The notes beneath the pieces were generated by a model that saw nothing but the letters and a program-made list of their open reading frames with translations, was not told the origin of the DNA and made no database searches. This document shows, piece after piece, positions 26,435 through 35,243 of a stretch of 64,000 nt of DNA. The position numbers were made by a program, and so were the translations under genes. The DNA lies in contig NZ_AKKK01000025.1 in NCBI RefSeq assembly GCF_000281065.1, forward strand, positions 124,001 through 188,000, written 5' to 3'. The DNA is from Arthrobacter sp. M2012083. GTDB lineage: Bacteria > Actinomycetota > Actinomycetes > Actinomycetales > Micrococcaceae. Numbering within the stretch: the stretch's first letter is position 1; every line of letters begins with the position of its first letter.

Positions 26435-27751
26435 ATGTCCCAAGGATGGTCTTTCGAAACCCGCCAGATCCACGCAGGCCAGGAGCCTGACGCCGCCACG
26501 GGAGCACGCTCGCTTCCGATCTACCAGACCACGTCCTTCGTGTTCCCCAGTGCCGAGAGCGCCGCCAATCGCTTTGCCTTGGCCGAGCTCGCCCCCATCT
26601 ACACCCGGATCGGCAACCCGACGCAGGATGCAGTGGAGCAGCGCGTTGCGAGCCTTGAGGGCGGCCTGGGTGCCCTCTTGCTCAGCTCCGGGCAAGCTGC
26701 GGAGACGTTCGCCATCCTGAATATCGCCGAGGCGGGCGACCACATCGTAGCGAGCCCCAGCCTGTACGGCGGCACGTACAACCTGCTGGCACACACGCTG
26801 AAGAAGTTTGGAATTTCGGTCACGTTCGTGGAGGACCCGGACAACCTGGACCAGTGGCGTGATGCAGTCCGGCCGAACACCAAGCTATTTTTCGGTGAGG
26901 TCGTGTCCAACCCCCGCCAGGATGTCCTGGACATCGAGGGCATCGCCCGCACCGCCCACGAGGCCGGCGTGCCCCTCATCGTCGACAACACGCTGTCCAC
27001 GCCCTACCTGATCCGTCCCATCGAGTGGGGAGCGGACATCGTGGTCCATTCCGCAACCAAATACCTCGGTGGTCATGGTTCCGCAATCGCCGGTGTGATT
27101 GTGGATTCCGGCAACTTCGACTTCGGCAAGGACCCGGAGCGCTTCCCCGGCTTCAACACCCCGGACCCCAGCTACAACGGCCTGGTCTACGCCCGGGACC
27201 TCGGCAAGGACGGTGCGCTGGGTGCGAACCTCTCCTACATCCTCAAGGCCCGAGTCCAGTTGCTTCGCGATCTCGGCTCTGCCGTGTCCCCGTTCAACGC
27301 CTTCCTCATTGCCCAGGGCCTGGAGACCTTGAGCCTGCGCGTGGAACGCCATGTTGCCAACGCCACCAAAGTGGCCGAATGGCTGGAAAACCACGACGAC
27401 GTGGAATCGGTCGCCTATGCGGGCTTGCCGTCCAGTCCGTGGTATGACCGTGGCCGGAAGTACGGACCCAAGGGCACAGGCGCCATTGTGGCCTTCAACA
27501 TCAAAGGCGGCGTAGAAGCGGGCAAGCGCTTCGTGGACGGCTTGGAGCTGCACTCGCACGTTGCCAACATCGGCGACGTCCGTTCGCTGGTCATCCACCC
27601 GGCGTCGACCACGCACAGCCAACTGACGGTGGAACAGCAGGTCGCTGCAGGCGTCAACCCTGGCCTCGTGCGCTTGTCCGTGGGTATCGAGCACGTCGAC
27701 GACATCATCGCCGACCTCGAAGCCGGCTTCCGGGCTGCCAAGGGCGCCTAA
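26435..27751 (+). CDS. metY: O-acetylhomoserine sulfhydrylase (O-acetylhomoserine aminocarboxypropyltransferase)
   Basis: 438 residues, Cys/Met-metabolism PLP enzyme that makes homocysteine from O-acetylhomoserine and sulfide. The PLP lysine is Lys209 in VHSATKYLGGHGS; the length (about 430, longer than cystathionine gamma-synthase at about 380), the MSQGWSFETRQIHAG opening and the FPGFNTPDPSYNG insert near 240 mark the MetY branch. ATG 26435 has AGGAG seven bases upstream; the in-frame ATG at 26396 lacks one. metX, which makes its substrate, lies 294 bases downstream behind its own terminator, promoter and riboswitch. Confidence 0.94.
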   Translation: MSQGWSFETRQIHAGQEPDAATGARSLPIYQTTSFVFPSAESAANRFALAELAPIYTRIGNPTQDAVEQRVASLEGGLGALLLSSGQAAETFAILNIAEAGDHIVASPSLYGGTYNLLAHTLKKFGISVTFVEDPDNLDQWRDAVRPNTKLFFGEVVSNPRQDVLDIEGIARTAHEAGVPLIVDNTLSTPYLIRPIEWGADIVVHSATKYLGGHGSAIAGVIVDSGNFDFGKDPERFPGFNTPDPSYNGLVYARDLGKDGALGANLSYILKARVQLLRDLGSAVSPFNAFLIAQGLETLSLRVERHVANATKVAEWLENHDDVESVAYAGLPSSPWYDRGRKYGPKGTGAIVAFNIKGGVEAGKRFVDGLELHSHVANIGDVRSLVIHPASTTHSQLTVEQQVAAGVNPGLVRLSVGIEHVDDIIADLEAGFRAAKGA

Positions 27752-27777
27752 CGCCGCGGTTCAAAGCCTCGGCCCGA

Positions 27778-27814
27778 CTGCCGCCCGCGTCGACGATTAT
27801 TCGCCGGGCGGCAG
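27778..27814 (+). terminator. Terminator hairpin after metY
   Basis: CTGCCGCCCG (27778-27787) pairs perfectly with CGGGCGGCAG (27805-27814) around a 17-base loop; only TTC follows, so a weak or U-poor terminator. Confidence 0.6.
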
Positions 27815-27911
27815 TTCAGGGTGCTCATTCGTGAACGAAGGCACCCCAAACCGTCACACTGTTGTCACATTCTTCGCCAGAACCGCCCTGCATTTCCTAG
27901 ACTCTTCGTAT

Positions 27912-28030
27912 TAGGTCATGAGTGCCAGCACACAGCCCCGGCTTGCTGGCCGGCAACCCTCCTCCGCGGTGGGGTGCCCCGGGTGAAGACCTGGCCTGTT
28001 CGCACGCAAGGCGACGGGCAAGCGCGAGGT
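27912..28030 (+). promoter_or_regulatory. SAM-IV type S-adenosylmethionine riboswitch of metX
   Basis: The leader contains, in order, GGTCATGAGTGCCAGC, CCGGCTTGCTGGCCGGCAA, CCCTCC, CGCGGTGGGGTGCCCCGGG and GAAGACC, matching the actinobacterial SAM-IV core as I remember it. GGTC (27914-27917) pairs with GACC (27989-27992) to close the P1 helix, and CCAGC pairs with GCTGG. A -10 box TAGACT at 27898-27903 places the transcript start just before it. The remaining 3' part (to about 28030) has the extra hairpin expected of SAM-IV, and the ATG follows 16 bases later, so ribosome access is the likely point of control. High SAM should turn metX off. Confidence 0.88.
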
Positions 28031-28045
28031 TAAGGTGTCAAAGGA

Positions 28046-29167
28046 ATGACCATTACTGCTACAGCCCTTCCAAAATCCGGAGAAGAAGACGGAACCGTCA
28101 AGTACGCCGGCATCGGACCGTTGGAACTTGAAGCCGGCGGATTCCTCCCCGATGTTGTCCTCGCGTACGAGACCTGGGGGCGGCTGAACGCCGATGCCTC
28201 CAATGCCGTGCTCATCCAGCACGCGCTCACGGGCAGCACTCACGTAGCCCGTGGAGCCACTGACGAGGAAGGTTGGTGGGAGCAACTCGTGGGGCCGGGT
28301 GCCACCATCGACACCAACAAGTTCTTCGTCATCTCCATCAACATCGTGGGTGGCTGTTATGGCAGCACCGGCCCATCATCAGAAGCACCGGACGGACGTC
28401 CTTGGGGCTCACGTTTCCCATTGGTCACGCTGCGCGATAGCACGGAGGCTGAGGCGCGCCTCGCCGATGCCCTGGGAATCGATGCCTGGCACGCCGTGTT
28501 GGGCGGTTCGATGGGCGGCGCCAGGGCCCTTGAATGGGCCGTGACGTTCCCTGACAGGGTCAAACGCTGCGCCGTCATCTCGGTGGGCGCCTACAGCACG
28601 GCCGAGCAGATTGCCTTCGCCCAGGCCCAGACTTTGGCCATCAGGCAGGACCCGAACTTCAACAACGGTGACTATTACGGCGGCACTGCACCTGAACATG
28701 GTTTGGCACTGGCCCGACGTATCGCCCACATCACCTACCGCTCAGCCTTGGAGTTGGATTTCCGCTTCGGCAGGGAAGCCCAGCACCAGGAGACACCACT
28801 CGCCGCCGCGGTGTTGGGGGAGCGTGGCCGTTACCAGGTGGAAAGCTATTTGGACCACCAGGGAACAAAGCTGGTCCGCCGTTTCGATGCCAACAGCTAC
28901 ATCGCCATCACCGAAGCCCTGATGTCCCACGACGTCACGCGTGGCCGCGGCCCGCTGGAACAGGCGTTGTCGCGCGCCACGGCTGAGTTCTTCGTGGCGG
29001 CGGTGGACAGCGACAGGCTCTACTTCCCTGCACAGTCGCGGGAACTTGCCGCGGCGCTACCCGGGGATGTGCCGGTCCACCTCATTGAGGCGCCGATTGG
29101 TCACGATGGCTTCCTCACGGAGATCGGCCAGCTCTCGGCGCAACTCCGCGAATCATTCTTCGCCTAG
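28046..29167 (+). CDS. metX: Homoserine O-acetyltransferase
   Basis: 373 residues, alpha/beta-hydrolase-fold enzyme that acetylates homoserine with acetyl-CoA. The nucleophile is Ser155 in VLGGSMGGARALEW; oxyanion-hole and substrate motifs are HALTGSTH near 60 and VGGCYGSTGPSS near 101; the catalytic His is in IGHDGFL near the C-terminus. AAAGGA precedes ATG 28046. It supplies MetY with O-acetylhomoserine and is controlled by the SAM-IV riboswitch. Confidence 0.95.
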   Translation: MTITATALPKSGEEDGTVKYAGIGPLELEAGGFLPDVVLAYETWGRLNADASNAVLIQHALTGSTHVARGATDEEGWWEQLVGPGATIDTNKFFVISINIVGGCYGSTGPSSEAPDGRPWGSRFPLVTLRDSTEAEARLADALGIDAWHAVLGGSMGGARALEWAVTFPDRVKRCAVISVGAYSTAEQIAFAQAQTLAIRQDPNFNNGDYYGGTAPEHGLALARRIAHITYRSALELDFRFGREAQHQETPLAAAVLGERGRYQVESYLDHQGTKLVRRFDANSYIAITEALMSHDVTRGRGPLEQALSRATAEFFVAAVDSDRLYFPAQSRELAAALPGDVPVHLIEAPIGHDGFLTEIGQLSAQLRESFFA

Positions 29168-29170
29168 CCC

Positions 29171-29620
29171 TTAGCCGTTCATGATTTCGCCGCGCTGCTT
29201 CATGTAATCCTCCATGGCGATCTCGCCGTTGCTGAACTTCGTATCCAGCTCCGCCAACTTGCGAGCGCGGAATCCCTGCGGCTCCGAAGCGCCCGCTGAG
29301 GGGAACGGTGCCGGGGATGAAGGGTTCGACGGCGGCCCGGCCTGCGGCGTCGAATCCGCGGGGCGGCTGACGGTCGGCTCCGAAGGGTACCCGGGGTAAT
29401 TCTGGCCTGGATAACCCTGCGTCGGATGTCCCTGACCGGGGTAATTCTGCTGCGGGTAATGCTGTTGCGGATACCCTGGTCCGGGCAGGTTCTGCTGTGG
29501 GTAGCCGGGGCCGTGGAAATTGTGTTCCTGGATCCGGCGCGCCCGGGAGCGGTTGTACATGCGGATCCCGAGGGGAATCAGCCACGAGCAGACGATGATC
29601 CAGAAGATCAGATTGTTCAC
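29171..29620 (-). CDS. Membrane-anchored protein with a Tyr/Pro/Gln repeat and SHOCT domain
   Basis: 149 residues. An N-terminal hydrophobic helix (residues 3-21) is followed by a basic stop-transfer, a low-complexity region (about 35-80) built from GYPQQN-like units, a Pro/Ser-rich spacer and a C-terminal SHOCT motif (ARKLAELDTKFSNGEIAMEDY) of unknown function. A strong AGGAGG eight bases before the GTG at 29620 fixes the start. It converges on metX with three bases between stops. Confidence 0.7.
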   Translation of the reverse strand: MNNLIFWIIVCSWLIPLGIRMYNRSRARRIQEHNFHGPGYPQQNLPGPGYPQQHYPQQNYPGQGHPTQGYPGQNYPGYPSEPTVSRPADSTPQAGPPSNPSSPAPFPSAGASEPQGFRARKLAELDTKFSNGEIAMEDYMKQRGEIMNG

Positions 29621-29682
29621 AGTGCAGGCCTCCTAGGTCTCATCCCAGCTTAGTCCTGCCCAGCGAAACCCATCCGGCCGCC

Positions 29683-30858
29683 TTAAACCAGTTTGGTCTC
29701 CATGCCCAGGAAACGGCCGTAGCGATCTACCTCGGACTGCAGGGCGGCCTGCTCTTCCGCGGTGGGGGGCTGGTTCATTCGGACGTCCACTTCGCAGGTT
29801 CCGCCGGAGAACCCGTGACGCCACCATCCAGCCAACCTGCCGTCCAGCAAGACCACATGCATGGGTCCGTTGTCCTCGGGGAAGTATGGCGCTGTTCCGC
29901 CAAGGAAGTGCCGGGACTGGGAATAGCCCATCACGTATTCGTCGTAGCACTGGATGAGATCCATGCGGGGGACCCCGGAGTCTTTAACGGGCGAAGGATG
30001 AACACCACTCCTGAGTGCTTCCACTTCCTCGGAAGCCAGATAGAACCCGAGCCCATCAATTTGCACCGAGCCCAAACTCCCGGGGGATATGTCACCCGCC
30101 ACGTCGATTCCCCGCTTTATGTCTTTCATGGTCAACCCGGACCACGCAGCACAGTCTTTGACAGTGGCGGGTCCCCGGCTGGTGAAGTATCGGAGTGCCA
30201 ACCGTCCAAGAGCCTGTTCGCGGCCTTCGTGGGTTAGGGGTAGCAGCGCCGGGTCCGGTACCCGTTCGTCAAACAGGGCATAGGTCTGTTTCAGGGCGCC
30301 TCCTGCAGAGCGGACGGGTGAGCCGCTGACCAGGACGCCGCTGATTTCCGCGTGCATCAGGTGGTAAATGAAGCCCAGCCCCTTGCTGGGAAATCCGGAC
30401 TGTCCCAGGGCTTCGGCCAGTTCCTCGCGTGTCTTGTGGGCTCCGTCCGCCACGGCAGCGGCCAGGATCCGGCCGCTCTTGGCTGCGGAGTCCTCATCGA
30501 TTCCTGTTTGGCGGTACATGCCCTTGTTGCCTTGGTGGAGGCGATCTGCGGACAATGCCATCAACCAGCCGAGGTCGTCGCGATGCACAAAATGCCAGGT
30601 TGGCCGGAGGATATGCGTCCGGAGGATGGTTCCATCGGCTACGGCCTGCTCAACCTCTGCCGCCGTGACCATCGATGAAGCGCTGGTGGAGCTTCTCTGC
30701 GCAAGCGTCCACCTCGCGTAGGGGAACTCCTGGGACTGGACGGCCAGGAGGTTTCGAACCACATCGCCGGGACGTCCGGCGTAGGGAGCCCGCAACTGCT
30801 GCCGCCGTAACCGAATCCTCCGAATAGTCTCCGTGGGGATAGAGCTGTCACCCGGCAC
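29683..30858 (-). CDS. Winged helix DNA-binding protein, AlkZ/HTH_42 family
   Basis: 391 residues with the family pattern: RLRRQQL start, LLAVQSQEFPYARWTL (the conserved QSQ) near 35, RTHILRPTWHFVHRDD near 75, and RYFTSRGPATVKDCAAWSGL near 210. AlkZ-type proteins are DNA glycosylases acting on crosslinked or alkylated bases; many homologues are uncharacterised. The GTG at 30858 lies eight bases after the SGNH gene stop with GAGG upstream; extending further would run into that gene. Probably co-transcribed with it. Confidence 0.75.
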   Translation of the reverse strand: MPGDSSIPTETIRRIRLRRQQLRAPYAGRPGDVVRNLLAVQSQEFPYARWTLAQRSSTSASSMVTAAEVEQAVADGTILRTHILRPTWHFVHRDDLGWLMALSADRLHQGNKGMYRQTGIDEDSAAKSGRILAAAVADGAHKTREELAEALGQSGFPSKGLGFIYHLMHAEISGVLVSGSPVRSAGGALKQTYALFDERVPDPALLPLTHEGREQALGRLALRYFTSRGPATVKDCAAWSGLTMKDIKRGIDVAGDISPGSLGSVQIDGLGFYLASEEVEALRSGVHPSPVKDSGVPRMDLIQCYDEYVMGYSQSRHFLGGTAPYFPEDNGPMHVVLLDGRLAGWWRHGFSGGTCEVDVRMNQPPTAEEQAALQSEVDRYGRFLGMETKLV

Positions 30859-30866
30859 GGCGGACC

Positions 30867-31709
30867 TCAGCGGCGCGGCAGCAAGGTGCCGGTGGAGCCG
30901 AAGACGGGTCCCGGCGTCGGACGCTTTGCTGTGATGCCGTCGCCGGAGGACTGGTGTCGAAGCCGCCGGATCACCCATGGGACAAAGTACTCACGTGCCC
31001 AGACGAGGTCGGAAGACCGGGCCTCACGCCACGTGCGCGGTGGAAGGGACTTGGGCATCAGGGGCTCAAGCGTGTGCTGGACGTTCAATGCCTCCAAAAC
31101 CATCATGGCGATGGTGTGGTGGCCCAGCGGCGAGAAGTGAAGGCGGTCAGCGTCCCACATTTGGGGATCCGCCAACTGCCGCAAGGACCACATGTCAGCG
31201 ATGATGGCATCGTGGCGTGCAGCTACCGTCCTGAGGTTCTCGTTATAGATGGCCACCTTGCCGCGGATACGCCCGAGTACTGATGCTGCCGTGTCCGGGC
31301 CATTGAAAAGCACCACAGTGGCACCGCCCGAGCTCAGCTTCGCGACTGCGGCGTCGAGCTTTTCCGCCAACAAATCGGGATCGCCGCCGGGACGGATGAG
31401 GTCGTTGCCGCCGGCCGAAATGGACACGAGGTCAGGCTGCAGCTCCATACAGGGGCCCACCTGTTCATCGATGATCTGCTGCAGCAGCCTTCCACGGATA
31501 GCAAGGTTGGCGTAGGCGAAGTCTTCCTGGCTACGGCCCAGTTCCTCGGCAACCCGATCCGCCCAGCCACGGTGACCGCCCGGGTTTCGGGGCTCGGGGT
31601 CGCCTATGCCCTCCGTGAAGGAGTCACCCAAGGCCACGTAACGGGTCCAGGGGTGCTTTTGAACGGGCTCGCCCGGCTTCAGTAAAGGATTGTTCTCACT
31701 CACGCTCAT
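30867..31709 (-). CDS. SGNH/GDSL-family hydrolase
   Basis: 280 residues. Block I YVALGDSFTEGIGDP holds the catalytic Ser near residue 29, block III ISAGGNDLIRPGG the Asn, and block V DADRLHFSPLGHHTIA the Asp/His pair. Such esterases act on lipids, acetylated sugars or thioesters. No signal peptide, so cytoplasmic. ATG 31709 is chosen with a weak CAGGAT site; a GTG twelve bases earlier in the gene direction is possible. It diverges from the carboxylesterase. Confidence 0.85.
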   Translation of the reverse strand: MSVSENNPLLKPGEPVQKHPWTRYVALGDSFTEGIGDPEPRNPGGHRGWADRVAEELGRSQEDFAYANLAIRGRLLQQIIDEQVGPCMELQPDLVSISAGGNDLIRPGGDPDLLAEKLDAAVAKLSSGGATVVLFNGPDTAASVLGRIRGKVAIYNENLRTVAARHDAIIADMWSLRQLADPQMWDADRLHFSPLGHHTIAMMVLEALNVQHTLEPLMPKSLPPRTWREARSSDLVWAREYFVPWVIRRLRHQSSGDGITAKRPTPGPVFGSTGTLLPRR

Positions 31710-31779
31710 ATCCTGCACCGTGACGTCGACCCTACGCCACCGTAGGTTGTTACTGGTGGGTAACTGCAAGAATGGACCC

Positions 31780-32430
31780 ATGACTGAAGCACCCACATTT
31801 CCCGCCCCCGTTGTCCTGTGGTCCCACGACGAATCAGAGCGTGCAGGCAAACCACTCCTGGTCCTGCTACACGGTTACGGCTCCAACGAGGACGACCTGT
31901 TCAGCTTGGCCGGATTGCTGCCCGATGGCTTTGTGGTGGCCGCCCTTCGCGCGCCGATGCCCATGGGGCCGGGGTTCACGTGGTTCCCCCTCACGGCGTC
32001 CATCGACTATTCGTTGGAAGCTGTAAAGCAGGCAGCCGAGTACGCCCTCGAATGGCTGGACACAGTCAAAGCCAACCACTCATCCGTGACGTTGCTCGGC
32101 TTCTCCATGGGCATGGCAATGGCCACCACCATGCTCCGCTACCGTCCCGCGGACTTCGCTGCCGTCGTCGGGCTTTCAGGCTTTGTGATCGACGCCGGTG
32201 CTGACGCCGCCTTCCGGGACGACGAACTGGATGGAACCCTGCCGATGTTCTGGGGCCGCGACCAGCAGGATCCCGTCATTACCCAGGACAAGATCGAATA
32301 CACCATGGGCTGGGTGCGCAAGCACGTTGACCTCACCAAAGTGCTTTACACGGGAATGTGGCACGGCATCAACCAGCAGGAGATCGGACACGTGGGCGAA
32401 TTCCTCACCCACAAGGTGCTCACTGACTGA
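31780..32430 (+). CDS. Phospholipase/carboxylesterase-type alpha/beta hydrolase
   Basis: 216 residues. The nucleophile is Ser109 in LLGFSMGMAMA; LLVLLHGYGSNEDDLF gives the oxyanion-hole HG motif; Asp (DQQDPVI, near 166) and His (MWHGINQQE) complete the triad. The length and pattern are those of the dienelactone-hydrolase-like carboxylesterase group. ATG 31780 is six bases after AAGAAT, with no ribosome binding site. Confidence 0.85.
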   Translation: MTEAPTFPAPVVLWSHDESERAGKPLLVLLHGYGSNEDDLFSLAGLLPDGFVVAALRAPMPMGPGFTWFPLTASIDYSLEAVKQAAEYALEWLDTVKANHSSVTLLGFSMGMAMATTMLRYRPADFAAVVGLSGFVIDAGADAAFRDDELDGTLPMFWGRDQQDPVITQDKIEYTMGWVRKHVDLTKVLYTGMWHGINQQEIGHVGEFLTHKVLTD

Positions 32431-32443
32431 GTTTTCCGGTGTC

Positions 32444-32671
32444 TCAGGCTGCGGTAATCCGGACCGTCCGGCCATTGACGCTCACGGTATCGCCGACGTG
32501 GAGCTGGCGTCCGCGGCGGTCATCGATTTCGTTGTTGACTTTGACCAAACCGTTCTTGATGAGCTCCGTGGCTTCAACGCCGTCCTCCACCAAGTTGGCG
32601 AGCTTCAACAGCTGGCCGAGTCGGATCATGTCGTCGCGGATGGGGATCTCTTCAATTTCGGGGTTGCTCAT
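32444..32671 (-). CDS. RNA-binding S4 domain protein (YbcJ-like)
   Basis: 75 residues, essentially one S4 domain: IRLGQLLKLANLVEDGVEATELI then LVKVNNEIDDRRGRQLHVGDTV. Such small S4 proteins bind structured RNA, probably rRNA. ATG 32671 is six bases after CATCAT. It diverges from the YdcZ transporter, start to start 32 bases. Confidence 0.88.
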   Translation of the reverse strand: MSNPEIEEIPIRDDMIRLGQLLKLANLVEDGVEATELIKNGLVKVNNEIDDRRGRQLHVGDTVSVNGRTVRITAA

Positions 32672-32703
32672 ATAGCAATGATGCCTGAAGTAGTGTGGTG
32701 ACG

Positions 32704-33699
32704 GTGCCGCAGCCTTCTCCCCGTCCCGCCCTTCCGCTGGTCATTGGCCTTCCCACTGCAGTAGCAACGGGCCTGGTCATCCCGCTTCAAGGGAGGATCA
32801 ACGGGGCCCTCGGCGCCAAACTGGACGACGGTATCGCCGCAGCTGTGGTGAGCTTCACCACAGGGCTCCTCCTCATCAGTGCCATCTCACTTGCCACCCC
32901 CAAGGGCAGGGCAGGGCTCCAGCGCATCATTCCTGCCGTCCGGAACCGCAGCTTCCCCCGGTTCTACGTCATGGCCGGTGCCATCGGCGCGTTGTTCGTC
33001 TTTGCCCAGTCGTTCACTGTTGCCCTGTTGGGTGTCGCGTTGTTCACGGTCGCAGCGGTGACCGGCCAGACGTTGAGCGGACTGCTCGTGGACCGGATGG
33101 GCATTGGCCCGGGAGGAAAACGAGCCATCACGGGAGTCCGGATCCTGGGCAGTGTCCTGACGGTGGCCGCGGTAGCGTGGGCTGTTTCCCCGCGCTTCAG
33201 CGGCGACACCGACATCGCCTCGCTTGTAGTGCCTGTCCTCCTGCCGCTGGCCGCCGGTTTCTTCATGAGCTTCCAGCAGGCAATGAACGGAACCGCCACA
33301 GTTCATTACGGGACGCCCATCGCCGCCACGCTGGTCAACTTCATAGCAGGGGCCCTCATTCTATGGACCGCGTGGATTATCAAGCTGGCTGTGGCCGGGC
33401 CGGGACATCCGCTTCCCAGCGAGTGGTGGTACTACCTTGGCGGTCCCATGGGCTGCCTCTTCATCGGCCTGGCGGCGCTGCTGGTCCGTAGCCTTGGGGT
33501 CCTGATCACCGGTTTGGGCATGATCGCCGGGCAGTTGGTGGGGTCGCTGGTGCTCGACGTCGTGATCCCCAGTCCCGGCGCGGTGGTTGCCTTGCCCACG
33601 GTGCTGGGTACGGTCCTGACGCTTGCCGCGATCATCGTGGCCACGTTGCCCTGGCCCAGGGGAGCTTTCGCACGGAGAGGTGTGGCCAAAGGCCGGTAG
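32704..33699 (+). CDS. YdcZ/DUF606-family DMT transporter
   Basis: 331 residues in two similar halves of about five helices each; PLQGRINGALGAKL near 27 and FQQAMNGTATVHYGTP near 188 are equivalent positions of the repeat, as in the fused form of DUF606 proteins. Substrate unknown. Three GTG codons (32695, 32698, 32704) can start it; the last is seven bases after TAGTGT and is preferred as leaderless. Confidence 0.8.
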   Translation: MPQPSPRPALPLVIGLPTAVATGLVIPLQGRINGALGAKLDDGIAAAVVSFTTGLLLISAISLATPKGRAGLQRIIPAVRNRSFPRFYVMAGAIGALFVFAQSFTVALLGVALFTVAAVTGQTLSGLLVDRMGIGPGGKRAITGVRILGSVLTVAAVAWAVSPRFSGDTDIASLVVPVLLPLAAGFFMSFQQAMNGTATVHYGTPIAATLVNFIAGALILWTAWIIKLAVAGPGHPLPSEWWYYLGGPMGCLFIGLAALLVRSLGVLITGLGMIAGQLVGSLVLDVVIPSPGAVVALPTVLGTVLTLAAIIVATLPWPRGAFARRGVAKGR

Positions 33700-33720
33700 G
33701 CTAGTAGGCGCAGTGCCCTG

Positions 33721-33771
33721 CAGTACTTATTCCAGTAGTCTCAAGTACTTTGCAGTAAATTTCCCCCAGTA
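33721..33771. repeat. Phased CAGTA repeats upstream of glyS
   Basis: CAGTA (once AAGTA) occurs at 33721, 33733, 33743, 33753 and 33767, spaced 10-14 bases, in an unusually AT-rich stretch. AGTACTT (33722) and AAGTACT (33743) also form an inverted repeat. It lies in the glyS leader or promoter. Confidence 0.5.
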
Positions 33772-33855
33772 CCCCGCCGGACAACCTCGTCCGGATTTCG
33801 GGGCAAACCACCGCGGACCGCACCCAGCGGCCCTGTAGAACAAATGGAGTTACCC

Positions 33856-35241
33856 ATGGCAGCAAAATCCGTCCTTGACCAGGTCATTTCCCTCTCCAAG
33901 CGGAGGGGCTTTGTCTTCCAGGCCGGTGAAATCTATGGTGGCTCCCGTTCGGCATGGGATTACGGTCCCCTCGGTGCCGAACTGAAGGAAAACATCAAGC
34001 GCCAGTGGTGGCAGAGCATGGTCCGCGGCCGCGAGGACGTCGTAGGCCTGGATTCCTCCGTCATCCTTCCCCGCCAGGTATGGGAAGCATCCGGCCACGT
34101 GGAGGTCTTCTCCGACCCCCTGGTTGAATGCCTTTCCTGCCACAAGCGCTACCGTGCCGACCACCTCGAAGAAGAATACGAGGAAAAGAAGGGCCGCCCG
34201 GCAGAAAACGGCCTCAAGGACATCGTCTGCGCCAACTGTGGCACCCGTGGTGAATGGACTGAACCGCAGGAATTCTCCGGCCTCTTGAAGACCTTCCTCG
34301 GCCCCGTGGCCAGCGATGAAGGCATGCACTACCTGCGCCCCGAAACGGCCCAGGGCATTTTCGTGAACTTCAACAACGTGCTTACCACGTCCCGGAAGAA
34401 GCCGCCGTTCGGCATTGGCCAGATCGGCAAGTCGTTCCGTAACGAAATCACGCCGGGCAACTTCATCTTCCGTACCCGCGAATTCGAGCAGATGGAAATG
34501 GAATTCTTCGTCGAGCCCGGCACCGATGTTGAGTGGCACCAGTACTGGATGAAGGAGCGCATGTCCTGGTACACGGATTTGGGCATCCGTGAAGACAACC
34601 TTCGATTCTTCGAGCACCCGTTGGAGAAGCTCAGCCACTACTCCAAGGGCACCACGGACATCGAGTACCGTTTCGGTTTCCAAGGCTCGGAGTGGGGCGA
34701 GCTCGAGGGCATCGCCAACCGCACCGACTTTGACCTTTCCACGCACGCCAAGGCCTCCGGAACGGACCTGAGCTACTTCAACCAGGCAACCAACGAGCGC
34801 TACACGCCGTACGTGATCGAGCCCGCCGCTGGCCTGACCCGTTCCTTCATGGCTTTCCTGATTGACGCATACACCGAAGATGAAGCCCCCAACGCCAAGG
34901 GCGGCGTCGATGTCCGTACTGTGCTGAAGCTGGATCCGCGCCTGGCGCCGGTCAAGGCCGCGGTCCTGCCGCTGAGCCGCAACGAGGACCTGTCCCCGAA
35001 GGCCAAGGCGCTCGGCGCCCAGCTGCGCAAGAACTGGAACATCGACTTCGACGACGCCGGCGCCATCGGCCGCCGCTACCGTCGCCAGGACGAGATCGGT
35101 ACCCCGTTCTGCATCACGGTGGACTTCGACACTCTCGAGGACCAGGCCGTCACCATTCGTGAGCGCGACACCATGAGCCAGGAACGCGTGTCCCTGGACA
35201 AGGTTGAGGGCTACCTGGCTGCACGACTGATCGGCGCCTAG
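33856..35241 (+). CDS. glyS: Glycine-tRNA ligase (alpha2, eukaryote-like type)
   Basis: 461 residues, single-chain class II synthetase that charges tRNA-Gly. Motif 2 is [19 protein letters not shown] near 195, motif 3 [14 protein letters not shown] near 325, and an N-terminal [11 protein letters not shown]... [10 protein letters not shown] cysteine pair binds zinc. The anticodon-binding domain is C-terminal (from about 350). ATG 33856 has GGAG six bases upstream; ATG 33844 is in frame but lacks one. GNAT gene follows after two bases. Confidence 0.95.
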   Translation: MAAKSVLDQVISLSKRRGFVFQAGEIYGGSRSAWDYGPLGAELKENIKRQWWQSMVRGREDVVGLDSSVILPRQVWEASGHVEVFSDPLVECLSCHKRYRADHLEEEYEEKKGRPAENGLKDIVCANCGTRGEWTEPQEFSGLLKTFLGPVASDEGMHYLRPETAQGIFVNFNNVLTTSRKKPPFGIGQIGKSFRNEITPGNFIFRTREFEQMEMEFFVEPGTDVEWHQYWMKERMSWYTDLGIREDNLRFFEHPLEKLSHYSKGTTDIEYRFGFQGSEWGELEGIANRTDFDLSTHAKASGTDLSYFNQATNERYTPYVIEPAAGLTRSFMAFLIDAYTEDEAPNAKGGVDVRTVLKLDPRLAPVKAAVLPLSRNEDLSPKAKALGAQLRKNWNIDFDDAGAIGRRYRRQDEIGTPFCITVDFDTLEDQAVTIRERDTMSQERVSLDKVEGYLAARLIGA

Positions 35242-35243
35242 CC

